Shown: piece by piece, positions 48,852 through 62,729 of the stretch
Layout: the number at the start of each line of letters is the position of its first letter
Numbering within the stretch: position 1 is the first letter of the stretch
Source of the DNA: [Phialemoniopsis] sp. UDSM-2020
Lineage: Eukaryota > Ascomycota > Sordariomycetes > Thyridiales > Thyridiaceae
Length of the DNA: 64,000 nt
Reading direction: 5' to 3'
Assembly: GCA_018873225.1 (NCBI GenBank)
Contig: JAEILZ010000001.1
Coordinates: forward strand, 3,100,001 to 3,164,000
The notes under the pieces: model-generated
The model's input: only the letters and a program-made list of their open reading frames with translations
What the model was told of the DNA's origin: nothing
The model's database searches: none
Translations under genes and position numbers: made by a program

Positions 48852-50135
48852 GACTGCAGCCGTGAGTCTCTTTCAATCCGCATGCCACTGCTGCTCATGT
48901 CGGAGTGCGGTTCAGGACACGAGTAATCGCAAGCTTGCCAATGTCGACGCTGAAGCTGGAGAGGACGTTGGGTTAGTCTCGGCTGCTTAGGGGGAAATTA
49001 TGACGCTAGCTCTTAGATGGCTATCTTATCGGGACGGCCCCTCATGCGGGCATGCGTTAGCGGCTTTAGCGGCAGATGGGTACCAGCCAGCACCACGATT
49101 GACAGCGCTAGGGCTCTTCAGGTCTGTTTGTTTAAGTATATCACGGCGGTCATTATAATAACACAGGTTCTTTTCATTAAAATTGGCTGTGAGCAGTGAG
49201 TCCTTAAAGTAAATCACACAAATAACCACCGCGAAGGGTTTTCGTTACGATTGCTTGAGGCGGAGTGGCTCTCGCCTGATCAATAGCAGACTAGTCTATC
49301 CTGTCATCGGTCTATCGACTTTGCGCCTCCTCGCCCACGCACGCCCTCAAGTACAACGTAGCGGAGAGACTGGAAATGTTCCTTGTCGAGATGTCTGCCA
49401 AATCAGCGGATGCGAGTTTGTGGTGGTTTGACAAGATCATAGACATCTGTGCGGCTCTGCGGCGGATCAGTGATCGGTTCCAGGCAGTGATCGCGCTCTG
49501 GGATCCCTGTTGCTGCATGGAGTTGCCTGCGGCCAGGGCTGCGACCCGCCTTCGCATCATCCCGGCGGGCACCCGATGTCTCGATGGCCCGTTGGATCCC
49601 GAAGCTAACGCCATCCAGCATCACGCCGCCGATGCATCGGACATGGCTACAAAGATGCATAAGCGACGACTTGTGAATCCAGACTCTCGGGACAGCAAAC
49701 GCTACAACCCGGCCGTTGCATAATGCCTTTGTTCTAGGCTAAGTGAGGACCCTTAGCAACAGAACTTGCCAACTTCCATCACCTCTCGCACATGTTAATT
49801 ATTAATCCCGATCCATCAGACCAGTTCATCTGATCTCTTCAGGTCCCCAGAGCTATTATTCGCAACGGAAAGACATAGCCCACATACGAGAAGTGCCTTT
49901 AAAGTCACTCAAACATTGGCGCCTTCGGACCTTGACAGGCGAATGTCAGGTTACTGCTATGGCAATATTCATGGAGCTCGACAGTGTTCCCAATGAAATG
50001 GGACACTATCGGGCGAGATGTTCTATTTTGGGTGGAGATATACAGTAGAGTACAAGTCGTGTCTTTCAAGACAGAGGGCATGACCCAAAACATTGCCCCT
50101 TCAAAGCCGTCACTCTCATTATATAATACACTGCC
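48852..50135. other. Intergenic
   Basis: It holds the promoter of the PXA gene and the 3' region of mss51. At 49312-49723 both strands have open frames of about 100 codons with plausible composition, but neither resembles a known protein. Confidence 0.45.
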
Positions 50136-51796
50136 TCATTGCTCGTTCTCCTTTCGTGTCGCCTCATACCTGTGATGCAAAGTCAGTCTTGTGCTGTTTA
50201 GTGGACTCAGTGCAGCAACACTTACCTCTTGCCACGGAAAGCCCAGACACCCCAGTTTCCACAGCTGATGTCTTGAGGGTCCATATCGTTCAGATCCCAC
50301 CGTAGACTGCGGAACGTGTTCTCGCCAGGCTCCATGAGAATGTCAAACTCGCCAGCAGCCGACTTGTTGACCCACTCGATATCTCGTTCCATGTCATACT
50401 GAGTGTAACCGGTCACAATGATGGGCGCCTTGGTCTCCAGGAGCATCGGAACGGTCTCGTGCCACTCGTGGGAGCTAGCAGGATGGCCGAGACCGGGATG
50501 GAAGAGAACAAAGGCGTCAAAGTAAGGATCATAAGGGGCGAAGTAGTTGGCTTTGTGAAGGGTGTGGTAGTAGTCGACAATTGTGCTAATCTTCATCGAC
50601 GGCCAGACTCGGTCCTCGACAATAGCACCAAAAGGATTCGACGGCGTGCGCTGAGGTAAGGGGAACTCGTCATCGCGGTTCATCATACTCTCAGGTCCGA
50701 TGAAAATTAGGTGGAATCTGGATCGGGGGAAAAGATGCGCTAGTTGGACCCAGACATTGCGCGGGAGAGACGATTCAGCACGGGCACCCAAGATGAATAG
50801 GCGCACTGGAGGTGCTTGCGGACGAAGACCCTTGACGCCCTCAGCGGCACCATCCTTGGGTGGATGTAAAGTATACCGTAAAGCTATCAGTTATTAGTAT
50901 CAACATCGTACTCAAAACATAGGTTATGTATGGAACATACCACTCAAACTCTTCAAGCCCTCAGCAGTGAGACGTCCACCAGTCCGAATATTGTAGGGGC
51001 TGAGCTCGTGGAGGATACTGCCGATTGTGACCGGGTAAGTCAGAAGTCTAGTGACTTGCCTCATACTCCGGTCGTCATTGATAGCCGCGAAATTGCGGGT
51101 ATACATAAAAGTGTCCCAGTTCGTCATGTTGACGAGCGCCTCCTCCATCTGCGGGCCTGCATAATCGAATTCGGGGAATATCCTGCCGGATCGCAAGTCG
51201 TGATCGTCCTCATTGATCTGTCGGAGGGTGTCGCAAACTTCCAGATGTGCTTCATAGTCATCGGCCCAATGCTCCTGACTGCAGTAGATGGGGATGCCAC
51301 AGTCTGGACACTCAAAGTCGACATGTGCGGCTGGAAGGGTGCCGGTATGTAGTGCTGGCTCGCCGTTCTCGGAAAGCCGGGTGGGCTGGTGGTCCAAATG
51401 TTCGCAGTAGGCATGCTGCCTGATGAAGGCCGCTCGCTGCCGGATCTCCGGAATGGGCGACTTGGTGAACGAGTGGAAAAGGTTGTCAGGCGCCAGGATC
51501 GGTTTGTGATTTCCCTCTAGCGCCGACCCATTAGGGGCCTGCCCGCCTGCGTTCTCTTTGAATGCAAAGCCTGCTGAGGAGTTCTGTCGTACTTGGCTCG
51601 CTCCAGCATGCGTCAATTGCTTCCTGCTTTTCTCGCCAGCCCGTAGATGCAGGCGGCGGGCGGTCCCCGGGGCCGCCCAACGGCGAAGACTGGCGGATCG
51701 CGAGGTTGCTGGTGTTGTCCTCGTCAATGCAGTCGAGCATTGTCTGCAGAGGTGGCCGAGTGCCTTCCGCACTGCTGGCTCAGATGACAATGCCAT
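50136..51796 (-). CDS. mss51: MSS51, mitochondrial COX1 translation/assembly factor
   Basis: Exons 50941-51796, 50226-50883 and 50136-50169 (minus) join in frame to 515 aa. Mss51 activates translation of mitochondrial COX1 mRNA and binds the newborn Cox1 subunit. The start at 51796 gives an Arg/Ser/Thr-rich presequence (MALSSEPAVRKALGHLCRQ onward); the open frame before it lacks an ATG. A MYND-like zinc finger lies about 145-195 (AYCEH, FECPDCGIPIYCSQEHW, HLEVC). The C-terminal Mss51 domain has YNIRTGGRLTAEGLKSLSALRYTLH, VRLFILGARAESSLP, FHLIFIGPES and WGVWAFRGKRYEA. Without the last 56-nt intron the protein would stop at RGKR; splicing adds YEATRKENEQ. Confidence 0.92.
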
Positions 51797-52254
51797 TGCA
51801 AGAGCCGAGGGTGCAAGTCTTTGCTCCCAGCTTGCTGTGCAGTGCAAGGACTTGGTCGAGGAAGTAGATGGACAAGAAATTATGGCGTGAGCTTGGAGCT
51901 CTTTTGCGGCTCGTTTGATGGGGTCAGCGAATAAAATCCGCGGAAGCTCGGGGGTCAATTACATATTTTTCGGGGCTTTGGTTTTTCCATCCCAGCATCA
52001 TTTGCGCTAAAAGAATGAATCAATGAGGCGCTAGACCATTGTGGTGTGCTGTGGAGTGTGGAGCCAGCCAGTGAGAGACTGGACTGGCCTGACTGGGTGG
52101 GTGGTCAAGGCAGCTTTGTCAAATTTATCTGCGGCCAGTCGTTGTCCAAGCTTCACGAGCTTCGTCTTCCTTCGCACCCAAACCATCCCGAATCCCTCTT
52201 GTTGACAAACCAAGTGAGCCGCGCAGGCTTACTGCGCAAAGCCAATCCCTCAAG
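51797..52254. promoter_or_regulatory. Shared divergent promoter, mss51 / rse1
   Basis: A 458-bp spacer separates the two start codons, so both 5' regions and promoters lie here. No specific box stands out. Confidence 0.5.
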
Positions 52255-55200
52255 ATGGCGACCACTTCAAACATGTTTCTTTATTCCCTGACCCTCCAGC
52301 CACCGACCACCATATCGCAGGCTATTCTGGGTCAGTTCTCGGGGACCAAAGAACAACAAATCATCGCAGCTTCCGGTTCGCGCCTCACTCTTCTACGACC
52401 CGACCCAAGCCAGGGAAAGGTCATCACATTGGTCTCTCATGAGATCTTTGGCATCATCAGAGCCGTGGCGGTTTTCCGGCTCGCAGGTTCCAACAAAGGT
52501 ATGTGCCCTTCAACCATTCGCCAACTTTGATGTCACTTAGTGACTTGGAGCCGGACCATTAGACCTCTGGGGATCGTCCTCTTGAGATGTAACTATTGGG
52601 TCTTGGGGTGCGTGTCACGTTGGGTAGCAATGTCCAGGAGCTAATGGAATGGCAGACTATATAATTCTAGCGACTGACTCTGGGAGGATTTCTATCATCG
52701 AGTACATGCCAGCTCAGAATCGTTTCGTACGCATTCATCTAGAGACGTTCGGCAAGTCGGGCGTACGACGTGTCATACCAGGCCAGTTCTTGGCAGCCGA
52801 TCCCAAGGGCAGAGCTTGTCTCATCGCGTCGATTGAGAAGAACAAGCTAGTATACGTCTTGAACCGGAATTCGCAGGCCGAACTCACCATATCTTCCCCA
52901 CTCGAGGCACACAAGCCAGGCGTGCTTGTCTTTTCCATGGTCGCACTTGACGTTGGCTATGCAAACCCGGTCTTTGCTTCCTTAGAAACCGAGTATACCG
53001 ACTGTGACCAGGATCCCTCGGGCGAAGCATATCAGGAAGTCGAGACACAGCTTGTGTACTACGAGCTGGATCTTGGCCTGAACCACGTCGTCCGAAAATG
53101 GTCTGATCCTGTAGATCCCACGGCTTCTCTGCTCTTCCAGGTCCCCGGAGGCAACGATGGACCCAGTGGTGTGCTCGTTTGCGGCGAGGAGAATATTACC
53201 TACCGCCATTCAAACCAGGAGGCCTTCCGTGTTCCGATCCCGAGAAGGCGAGGAGTCATGGAAGACCCGAATAGGAAACGGAACATCGTGGGTGGTGTGA
53301 TGCACAAGCTGAAAGGCAGTGCTGGCGCCTTCTTTTTCCTACTCCAAACTGAGGATGGTGATCTGTTCAAGGTCACTCTCGATATGGTGGAAGACGACGA
53401 GGGCAACCCAACGGGCGAAGTCAGGAGACTAAAGATCAAATTCTTCGATACGATACCTGTTGCATCCAGCCTGTGCATTTTGAAGAGCGGCTTCCTCTTC
53501 GTCGCGAGCGAGTTCGGCAATCATCAGTTCTACCAATTCGAGAAGTTGGGTGACGATGATGACGAGCTGGAGTTTTCAAGCGATGATTTCCCCACCGACG
53601 CGAAGACGCCTTACGATCCCGTGTACTTCTACCCCAGACCCAATGAGAACCTCGCTCTCGTCGAGAACATCGACTCGATGAACCCTTTGTTGGATACCAA
53701 GGTTGCCAACCTGACCGACGAAGATGCCCCGCAGATCTATTCAGTGTGCGGCAATGGAGCCAGAAGCACCTTCAGAATGCTCAAGCATGGCTTAGAAGTG
53801 AACGAGATTGTCGCGTCCCAGCTCCCCGGTACCCCTTCGGCAGTGTGGACAACCAAACTGCAGCGAGATGATCAATACGATGCATACATCGTGCTCTCCT
53901 TCACCAACGGCACGCTCGTCCTCAGCATCGGAGAAACCGTGGAGGAGGTCAGCGATACTGGCTTCCTGGCGTCTGTCCCTACACTCGCAGTGCAGCAACT
54001 CGGCGACGATGGTCTCGTCCAGGTCCATCCCAAGGGTATCAGGCACATTCGCCAAGGCCGCGTAAATGAGTGGTCCGCGCCACAGCATCGATCTATCGTT
54101 GCGGCTGCGACCAACGAGAGACAGGTGGCAGTGGCGCTCAGCTCGGGAGAGATTGTCTACTTCGAAATGGACACAGACGGCTCCTTGGCAGAATACGACG
54201 AAAAGAAGGAGATGTTCGGTACCGTCACCTGCCTTAGTCTTGGTGAGGTGCCTGAAGGCCGCCTGAGAAGTTCATTCCTGGCTGTCGGTTGTGATGACTG
54301 CACCGTCCGCGTTCTCAGTCTGGACCCAGAATCAACCCTCGAGAACAAATCTGTTCAGGCTTTGACAGCAGCCCCCTCCGCCTTGTCGATCATGGCGATG
54401 GAAGACTCGTCTTCCGGTGGTTCCACCCTATACCTGCATATTGGTCTCCATTCCGGTGTCTATTTGAGGACTGTTCTTGACGAGGTCACAGGAGAGCTCA
54501 CAGACACGCGACAAAAATTCCTGGGCCCTAAGGCTGTCAGACTATTCCAAGTCTCTGTCCAAGGGAGCACATGCGTGCTGGCCTTGAGCTCTCGCTCCTG
54601 GCTTGGTTATGCAGACCCCATTACGAAAGGCTTCACCATGACTCCTCTCAGTTACGAGGAGCTTGAATGGGGTTGGAACTTCAGCAGCGAGCAATGCGAG
54701 GAGGGCATGGTTGGAATTCATGGGCAGTTCCTCAGGTTCGTACACATCTTTTCTGGCTCTTCTCCCCCTCGTTTGCTTGACTTTATGATGATAAAAGGGA
54801 TACCTATGCTATATGCTATGAGGCCTTGTTTTCAATACTTATTGATTTCAATTGTTCCTTCTGACGATGTCTTCCATCTTGTTTGACATTTGCACTAGTT
54901 GGCTCAGACCTGGAACTAACATTGCTCATAGGATCTTCTCCGTTGAGAAATTGGGAGAGAGTCTCATTCAAAAGTCAATACCCTTGAGCTATACGCCGCG
55001 GCGACTTGTCAAACATCCAGACCACCCAATCTTCTACACTATCGAAGCTGACAACAACACGTTGCCACTTGATCTTCGTGAGAAATTACTAGCTGACCCC
55101 AAGGCTGTCAATGGGGATGCAAAGGTGCTTCCGGCGGAGGACTTTGGCTACCCAAGGGGACCAGGTCGCTGGTCGTCATGCATCAGCGTCGTCGACCCTG

Positions 55201-56314
55201 TCAGCGAAGACTCTGGCGTTCTTCGCAAGATCGAACTCGACAACAACGAGGCGGCCGTCAGTGCTGCCATTGTATCGTTCGCAAGCCAGGATGGCGAAAG
55301 CTTCCTCGTTGTTGGGACGGGCAAGGATATGACGCTGAACCCCAGGCGCTTCTCAGAAGGTTATATCCACGTGTACCGGTTCCACGATGATGGCAAAGAT
55401 CTGGAATTTATTCATAAAACCAAGATTGAGGAACCGCCCATGGCCTTGTTGCCGTTCCAGGGTCGTTTGGTCGCTGGCATTGGGAAGGTCTTGCGGATAT
55501 ATGATCTCGGCCTGCGACAGCTGCTACGGAAAGCACAGGCTGAAGTTGCCCCGCAACTTATCGTCTCCTTGCAAACCCAGGGCAGCCGCATTGTCGTTGG
55601 CGACGTACAGCAGGGCGTGACGTATGTTGTCTACAAGTTTGAGACGAACAAACTGATCCCCTTCGTCGACGATAGCATCAATCGTTGGACTACCTGCACG
55701 ACCATGGTTGACTACGAATCTGTTGCCGGTGGCGACAAATTCGGCAACCTTTGGATCCTCAGATGTCCCGAGAAGAACAGCCAAGAGGCCGACGAGCCCG
55801 GCTCCGAAGTTCATCTGATGCACTCTAGAGACTACTTGCATGGAGCACCAAGCCGATTGACCCTAATGGCACACGTCTTCACGCAAGACGTGCCAACAAG
55901 CATATGCAAGACAAGCCTGGTTGTTGGTGGCCAGGAAGTACTTTTGTGGAGCGGAATCCAGGGCACCGTCGGTGTTCTCATACCGTTCGTCGGTCGTGAA
56001 GATGCAGACTTCTTCCAGAACCTCGAGTCCCATATGCGAAGTGAGGATCCCCCACTGGCTGGCAGGGACCATCTCATGTACCGGAGCTATTATGTGCCTG
56101 TGAAGGGGGTGATCGATGGCGATCTCTGCGAAAGGTACAATCTACTGCCTAACGACAAGAAGCAGATGATTGCTGGAGAGTTGGACCGCTCAGTGAGGGA
56201 AATCGAGCGGAAGATCTCGGTAAGCTTTCAGATGCCCCCAACCCCACTACGTTCGATATGTAATTGATGCTGACTATTTGACGATAGGATATTCGCACGC
56301 GTTCTGCCTTTTAG
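52255..56314 (+). CDS. rse1: RSE1/SF3B3, U2 snRNP splicing factor
   Basis: Exons 52255-52498, 52656-54735, 54932-56219 and 56288-56314 join in frame to 1,212 aa, the expected length. Rse1 is the three-propeller scaffold of the SF3b complex in the U2 snRNP, needed for branch-site recognition. It starts [12 protein letters not shown] and runs through the MMS1_N-type region (about 80-560, with [46 protein letters not shown]) to the CPSF_A region (about 850-1175, with [19 protein letters not shown] replaced here by related blocks and WKDRS-like ends absent). The 27-nt last exon gives the typical end DIRTRSAF. Intron 2 (196 nt) contains ACTAAC. Confidence 0.93.
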
Positions 56315-56552
56315 TGCATGATGTCTTAAGGGGGTCAATCAGGCACACCATCGGGTTCTTGGAAAGGCGTCGATGATAGGGCGACGGTCAATGTATATTA
56401 AAGCGGTATAATGCTGGCGGCGTTTGGTTTTATAGCCCATGCAGGTCTACCCGGGATGGAGGGAGACCAGGCGCTTTCAAAAGTCATGAATGACATTATC
56501 AGATCCATTATCAAGATCTGAGTGAACCACCTTGACCGATTCCTTGCAGATG

Positions 56553-57490
56553 TTACCTATGGTCTGGGTCCCTTGTTGCTGGCGGCACAAGACTTCCTCT
56601 CCCGAACCGAAAGCGACTCTTTAAAGACTGTAGTCTGGGTTTCGCAGCTTTACTGCCCGAGGATCGCTTACTGTCCTCGACGGGGTGTGCCCGCTCCCAC
56701 TCCTCGTCGGCCAGGTACGCCTCGGTGGCCAGCGCGAGGTCGTAGTCGGCGCCCTCGAGGTACAGCACGGCGACCTCGTAGTCGGCCTCCTTGCAGGCGA
56801 CCATCCAGCGCCGGATCTTGGCCTTGCGCAGCTCCTCGTCCTCGCCGCCGACGGGCCGCGGCGACAGGCTCGTCCCGGCGCGGGGCACGACGACGGTGCG
56901 CCGCGCCGCGAGCAGGGCGTCGCTGGGCAGGCGGTTGGCGGCGCGGAGCTCGGCGGCGGGCACGCCGTAGCGCAGAGACAGCGAGGCGACGGTGTCGTGC
57001 TCGTGGTCGAGGAAGTGCAGGACGTCGTCGTCTTCGGCCGGCGCCGGCGCCTTCTCGTCGTCGTGCCTGGTGTGGCTGGCAGGGGTGGTGGCTGTGTACG
57101 GCGGCGGGGCCTCGTCGTCGGCTGCTGCTGCGGGGGACCGACGGCGGGAGGTATGGCGTGACGACTTCTTCTCGGCCGAGGTCTCGTAGGACGGCGGGGC
57201 GCGGAGGCCGCCTTGGGGCAGGGCTGAGGGGCCCGATGATATCTGGCAGTACGGGCAGTAGTGTGCGAAACGGGCGTTTGTCTACAAGCCGGCGGGTGGG
57301 GGTTTTTGTAAGTAAAAGGTCTCTGGGAACGAAGTGCGCGGAGGACAATTACAGAAGTGCAGTTTCCGCATATGATCCTGGCACAACAATCTAGTCTGCG
57401 GTGGTCCGGAAGAGGCTTCTCCTTTTCGGAGCCGGACCGGCCGGCATCTGAAGAGAGGAGCCGGGCGCAGGTGCAGCACGCTTCCAGCAT
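56553..57490 (-). CDS. Intracellular LysM protein with N-terminal zinc-binding motif
   Basis: Exons 57353-57490 and 56553-57281 (minus) join in phase 0 to 288 aa. There is no signal peptide. The N-terminus pairs CCTC, CC, CGNC and, after the intron, CPYC, a likely cross-brace zinc site. A Pro-rich linker with PPSYE and PPPYT motifs follows. The LysM domain is about 125-172 (VLHFLDHEHDTVASLSLRYG, AAELRAANRL). A helical segment near 195-240 (KIRRWMVACKEADYEVAVLYL, LALATEAYLADEEWERAHP) resembles a UBA-like bundle. Secreted fungal LysM proteins bind chitin; cytosolic ones like this have no settled role. The gene is much richer in G+C than its neighbours and converges with rse1. Confidence 0.8.
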
Positions 57491-57912
57491 GGCCTGCGAC
57501 AGAACGGGATTGCGTGGTCACGGACAATGACAAAAAGAAAAGACGAAGGAAGATACAATATTATCTGTCCCGTCGAAAAGTCTGCATATGCGGGAGCCAG
57601 TTGAGAAATAGGAAAAAGGTGTTCAAGTTTCTGGTGGCAAGTGCAGGTGACGTTCTTGATTGTCCTTATCGCTTACGTGGGGTGTGAGACCCTGCCGTGC
57701 CTGCAACCCACACGACAGCGGGCGCTAATGCAACACTAACCCTGGGGAACCATGCTGAAGGTTAGACCCCCCTGAGACAAAAGATGCAGGGTCGTACCAA
57801 TTATCGGTCTCGATCTTCGCATGAGATTTATGTCATACGTGGTACGTGGGAGGGTACAACTCTCCAGCCCTATGTATATATACTTAAGAGAGTTAGGTAT
57901 GCGATCAATCCC
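57491..57912. other. Intergenic
   Basis: Upstream region of the LysM gene and 3' region of thi6. Nothing recognised. Confidence 0.5.
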
Positions 57913-59654
57913 TCACAAAACCTTCTCGACCTTGGGCTCGCCTAGCCAGCTCATGTCCCCCTGAGCAGCGAGCTTCCGACACCTCGCCAGCTCATCGATG
58001 AAGTTGGGCACAAATGTACCGGGCCCGCGAACAGCCTCATTCTTGGCAGCCACCTCAGCGGCACCCTCGTATAGCAACAAGCCAGCAAGCGCTGCCAAAA
58101 GCTTGTCTGCAGGATTGGCCGCGGCCATGGCACTGATGGTCGTGCCAAGGCAGCAGCCAGTGCCGCTGACCTGACCCAGGTACTCGTGGCCGTGGCTGAT
58201 GGCATATGTCCGCTCTCCATCACTGATATAATCGGTCTTGCCCGTCATGATGATAACGTTGCGCTCCCGAGCGGCCAGATCCCGCACGATACGGGCCTTG
58301 GCGGCGCCGTTGAGCGTCGAGGCACTGTCAACGCCACGTTGTTGAGCGAGACCAGCCGCGCCAAAGACTGTCTGGATCTCGCCTTCGTTACCTTTGATGA
58401 TGTCTAAGTAGCCGCCGGCCATGATGGTTTTGACAGCAGCTCGACGAATGGCGGTGGCTCCGCAGCTAGTCGGCAGATTTGATGTCAGTGGACTGGACGG
58501 AAGACGCTGTGACGGAAACCTACCCCACGGGATCAAGGACTACAGGCTGGCCCACTCCGTTGTATGCCTTGAGCGCCTTCATGTAGTTCTCTAGACCTTC
58601 GGGCGTAACAGTGCCCATGTTGATCACTAGAGCCCCTCCTAGCTTGCACAGATCAGGAGCCTCCTCTCCGTAGTTGGCCATGATGGGCGATGCGCCGACA
58701 GCCAGTGCAACGTTGGCAGCAATGTTCTGCACGACGAGGTTCGTCATGTTGTGGGAAAGGGGTGTAGTGTCATGCACAGCCTTGATGACCGCCGGCACCT
58801 GGGCCAGAATGTCTTTGACGTCGGACACCTTAGGTGGGGCTTCCTCGACAGCCTTCCGGAATGAAGGAGGGGATTTCACGAGTCCAAGGAGCTTCTTGGA
58901 CTCAGACTCGGGATCCTCGGCGGCCATGATAGCACTGACTATGGCTACACCATCAAGCTTTTTGCTCGGGGCTCTGCTTTGAAAGAGGACGCGCTGGAGA
59001 TTGGAGCCATTGATCCCACCGATGCAGACTGTCGAGGTCGATCCATAGCCTTTCGCACTCATACCATCGAGGATGTCTCTGAGACCTGCGGTGCCAATCA
59101 CATGCTTCGTATTCTTTTTCCTGTTCCACCGTGTTAATACAGAGGCGAAAGAAGACAATGAATCCTCGATTCCTTACGTTTGGGTGGCGAATACGGTTCC
59201 GACACCGAGATAGTCTGCACCGTCTTCACAGGCCTTCAGAGCCTCGTCCAGTGTGCTGGCAGTGACACCGATGATGGCGTCTGGACCGAGCAATCTCCTG
59301 GCCGTAGAGTATTCTAGATTATGTTAAAAAGCTGACTGACCCAATGGGACTTGGAGAGCAAAACCTACTTATATCATCCTGGCCAATATGCACACCCTCG
59401 CATCCAACCGCCAATGCAACGTCCACCCGGTCGTTGATGAGGAGTGGTACGCCATACTCCTTGGTGATGGCATGAAGCTTGGAGGCAGTCTCTATCTGTA
59501 CGCCAGTGTCGCTCTTTTTGTCTCGGTACTGAACAATGGTGACGCCGCCTTTGCATGCCGCCCGCACCACTTCGCAGATATCCCGGTCTCCGAGAATCGC
59601 CGGTGTTGAGTCCGTCACCAGGTAGAGCGAGTAGTCTACGGTCGGTTTTCCCAT
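57913..59654 (-). CDS. thi6: THI6, thiamine phosphate synthase / hydroxyethylthiazole kinase
   Basis: Exons 59369-59654, 59178-59313, 58524-59120 and 57913-58465 (minus) join in frame to 523 aa, near yeast Thi6 (540). The N-terminal half condenses HMP-pyrophosphate with thiazole phosphate to thiamine phosphate; the C-terminal half phosphorylates hydroxyethylthiazole. N-terminal marks: LYLVTDS, GGVTIVQYRDK, VPLLINDRVDVALAV, GVHIGQDD, YLGVGTVFAT, CIGGING. C-terminal marks: TPLSHNMTNLVVQNIAANV, GASPIMANYGEEA, GALVINMGT, VVLDPVGCGAT, IIKGNEGEI and the kinase loop SGTGCCLGTTISA. In VVLDPVG the next residue is Cys where ThiM-type kinases usually have Ala; an intron splits the adjacent Gly codon. 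No TPP riboswitch seen nearby. Confidence 0.94.
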
Positions 59655-60179
59655 CTTTGGCGACAATATTTATGGGAAAGGGCCTACAGTGCAGTTATCG
59701 CAATGGTACCAGGCTCAAATATATCCAAGATCGATATGTTGTTACTGTGCTCGAGTTGAGTTTGTCCTTTCCGTGAATGCAAGTATGAGTGGATATGGTC
59801 GAGAAAATTGGGCCTTGGCGTTATTCGCAATTGCGCTTTTTTCCACTAATACTCCAAGTCACTTGGGGCAAGTATGATGGGCTGTGAGTTACACCTAACT
59901 TAAGTACTTGATGAGCAATTAAATCAGAGACATTTCAGCAAGATCAGTAATTTAATACTCTTATCGTGTCATGAAGCTCAAGATGAAAATGGTCGATACA
60001 TATACGTCAATTTGTTCAAGTCCGTCGCTGGCGATGTTCCCATACGGCAGATGCTTGCAAGGAGAGTTTTTAGACAACCTCTTAGACTAAGTGAAATCCA
60101 CGTCAGATACGGACTATTGTCGTTCATTCATTTTCCCATAACAGAAATTTAACGGAGTCATTGTCTCAACTGATGGTAA
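59655..60179. other. Intergenic, thi6 upstream region
   Basis: It holds the thi6 promoter and the 3' region of the GH30 gene. I looked for the CTGAGA/P-helix pattern of a fungal TPP riboswitch and did not find it. Confidence 0.5.

Positions 60180-62729
<2,550 letters not shown>

Noticed and set aside
49312..49723. Overlapping open frames on both strands in the mss51-pxa1 spacer
   Set aside because: Each is about 100 codons with plausible composition, but no family match and no way to choose the strand.
56522..57394. 290-codon plus-strand Arg-rich frame and similar ones
   Set aside because: They are shadows of the G+C-rich LysM gene; the minus-strand frame alone has domain support and fitting splice sites.
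59655..60179. Possible TPP riboswitch near thi6
   Set aside because: No CTGAGA core or matching P4/P5 sequences found in the upstream region or the introns.
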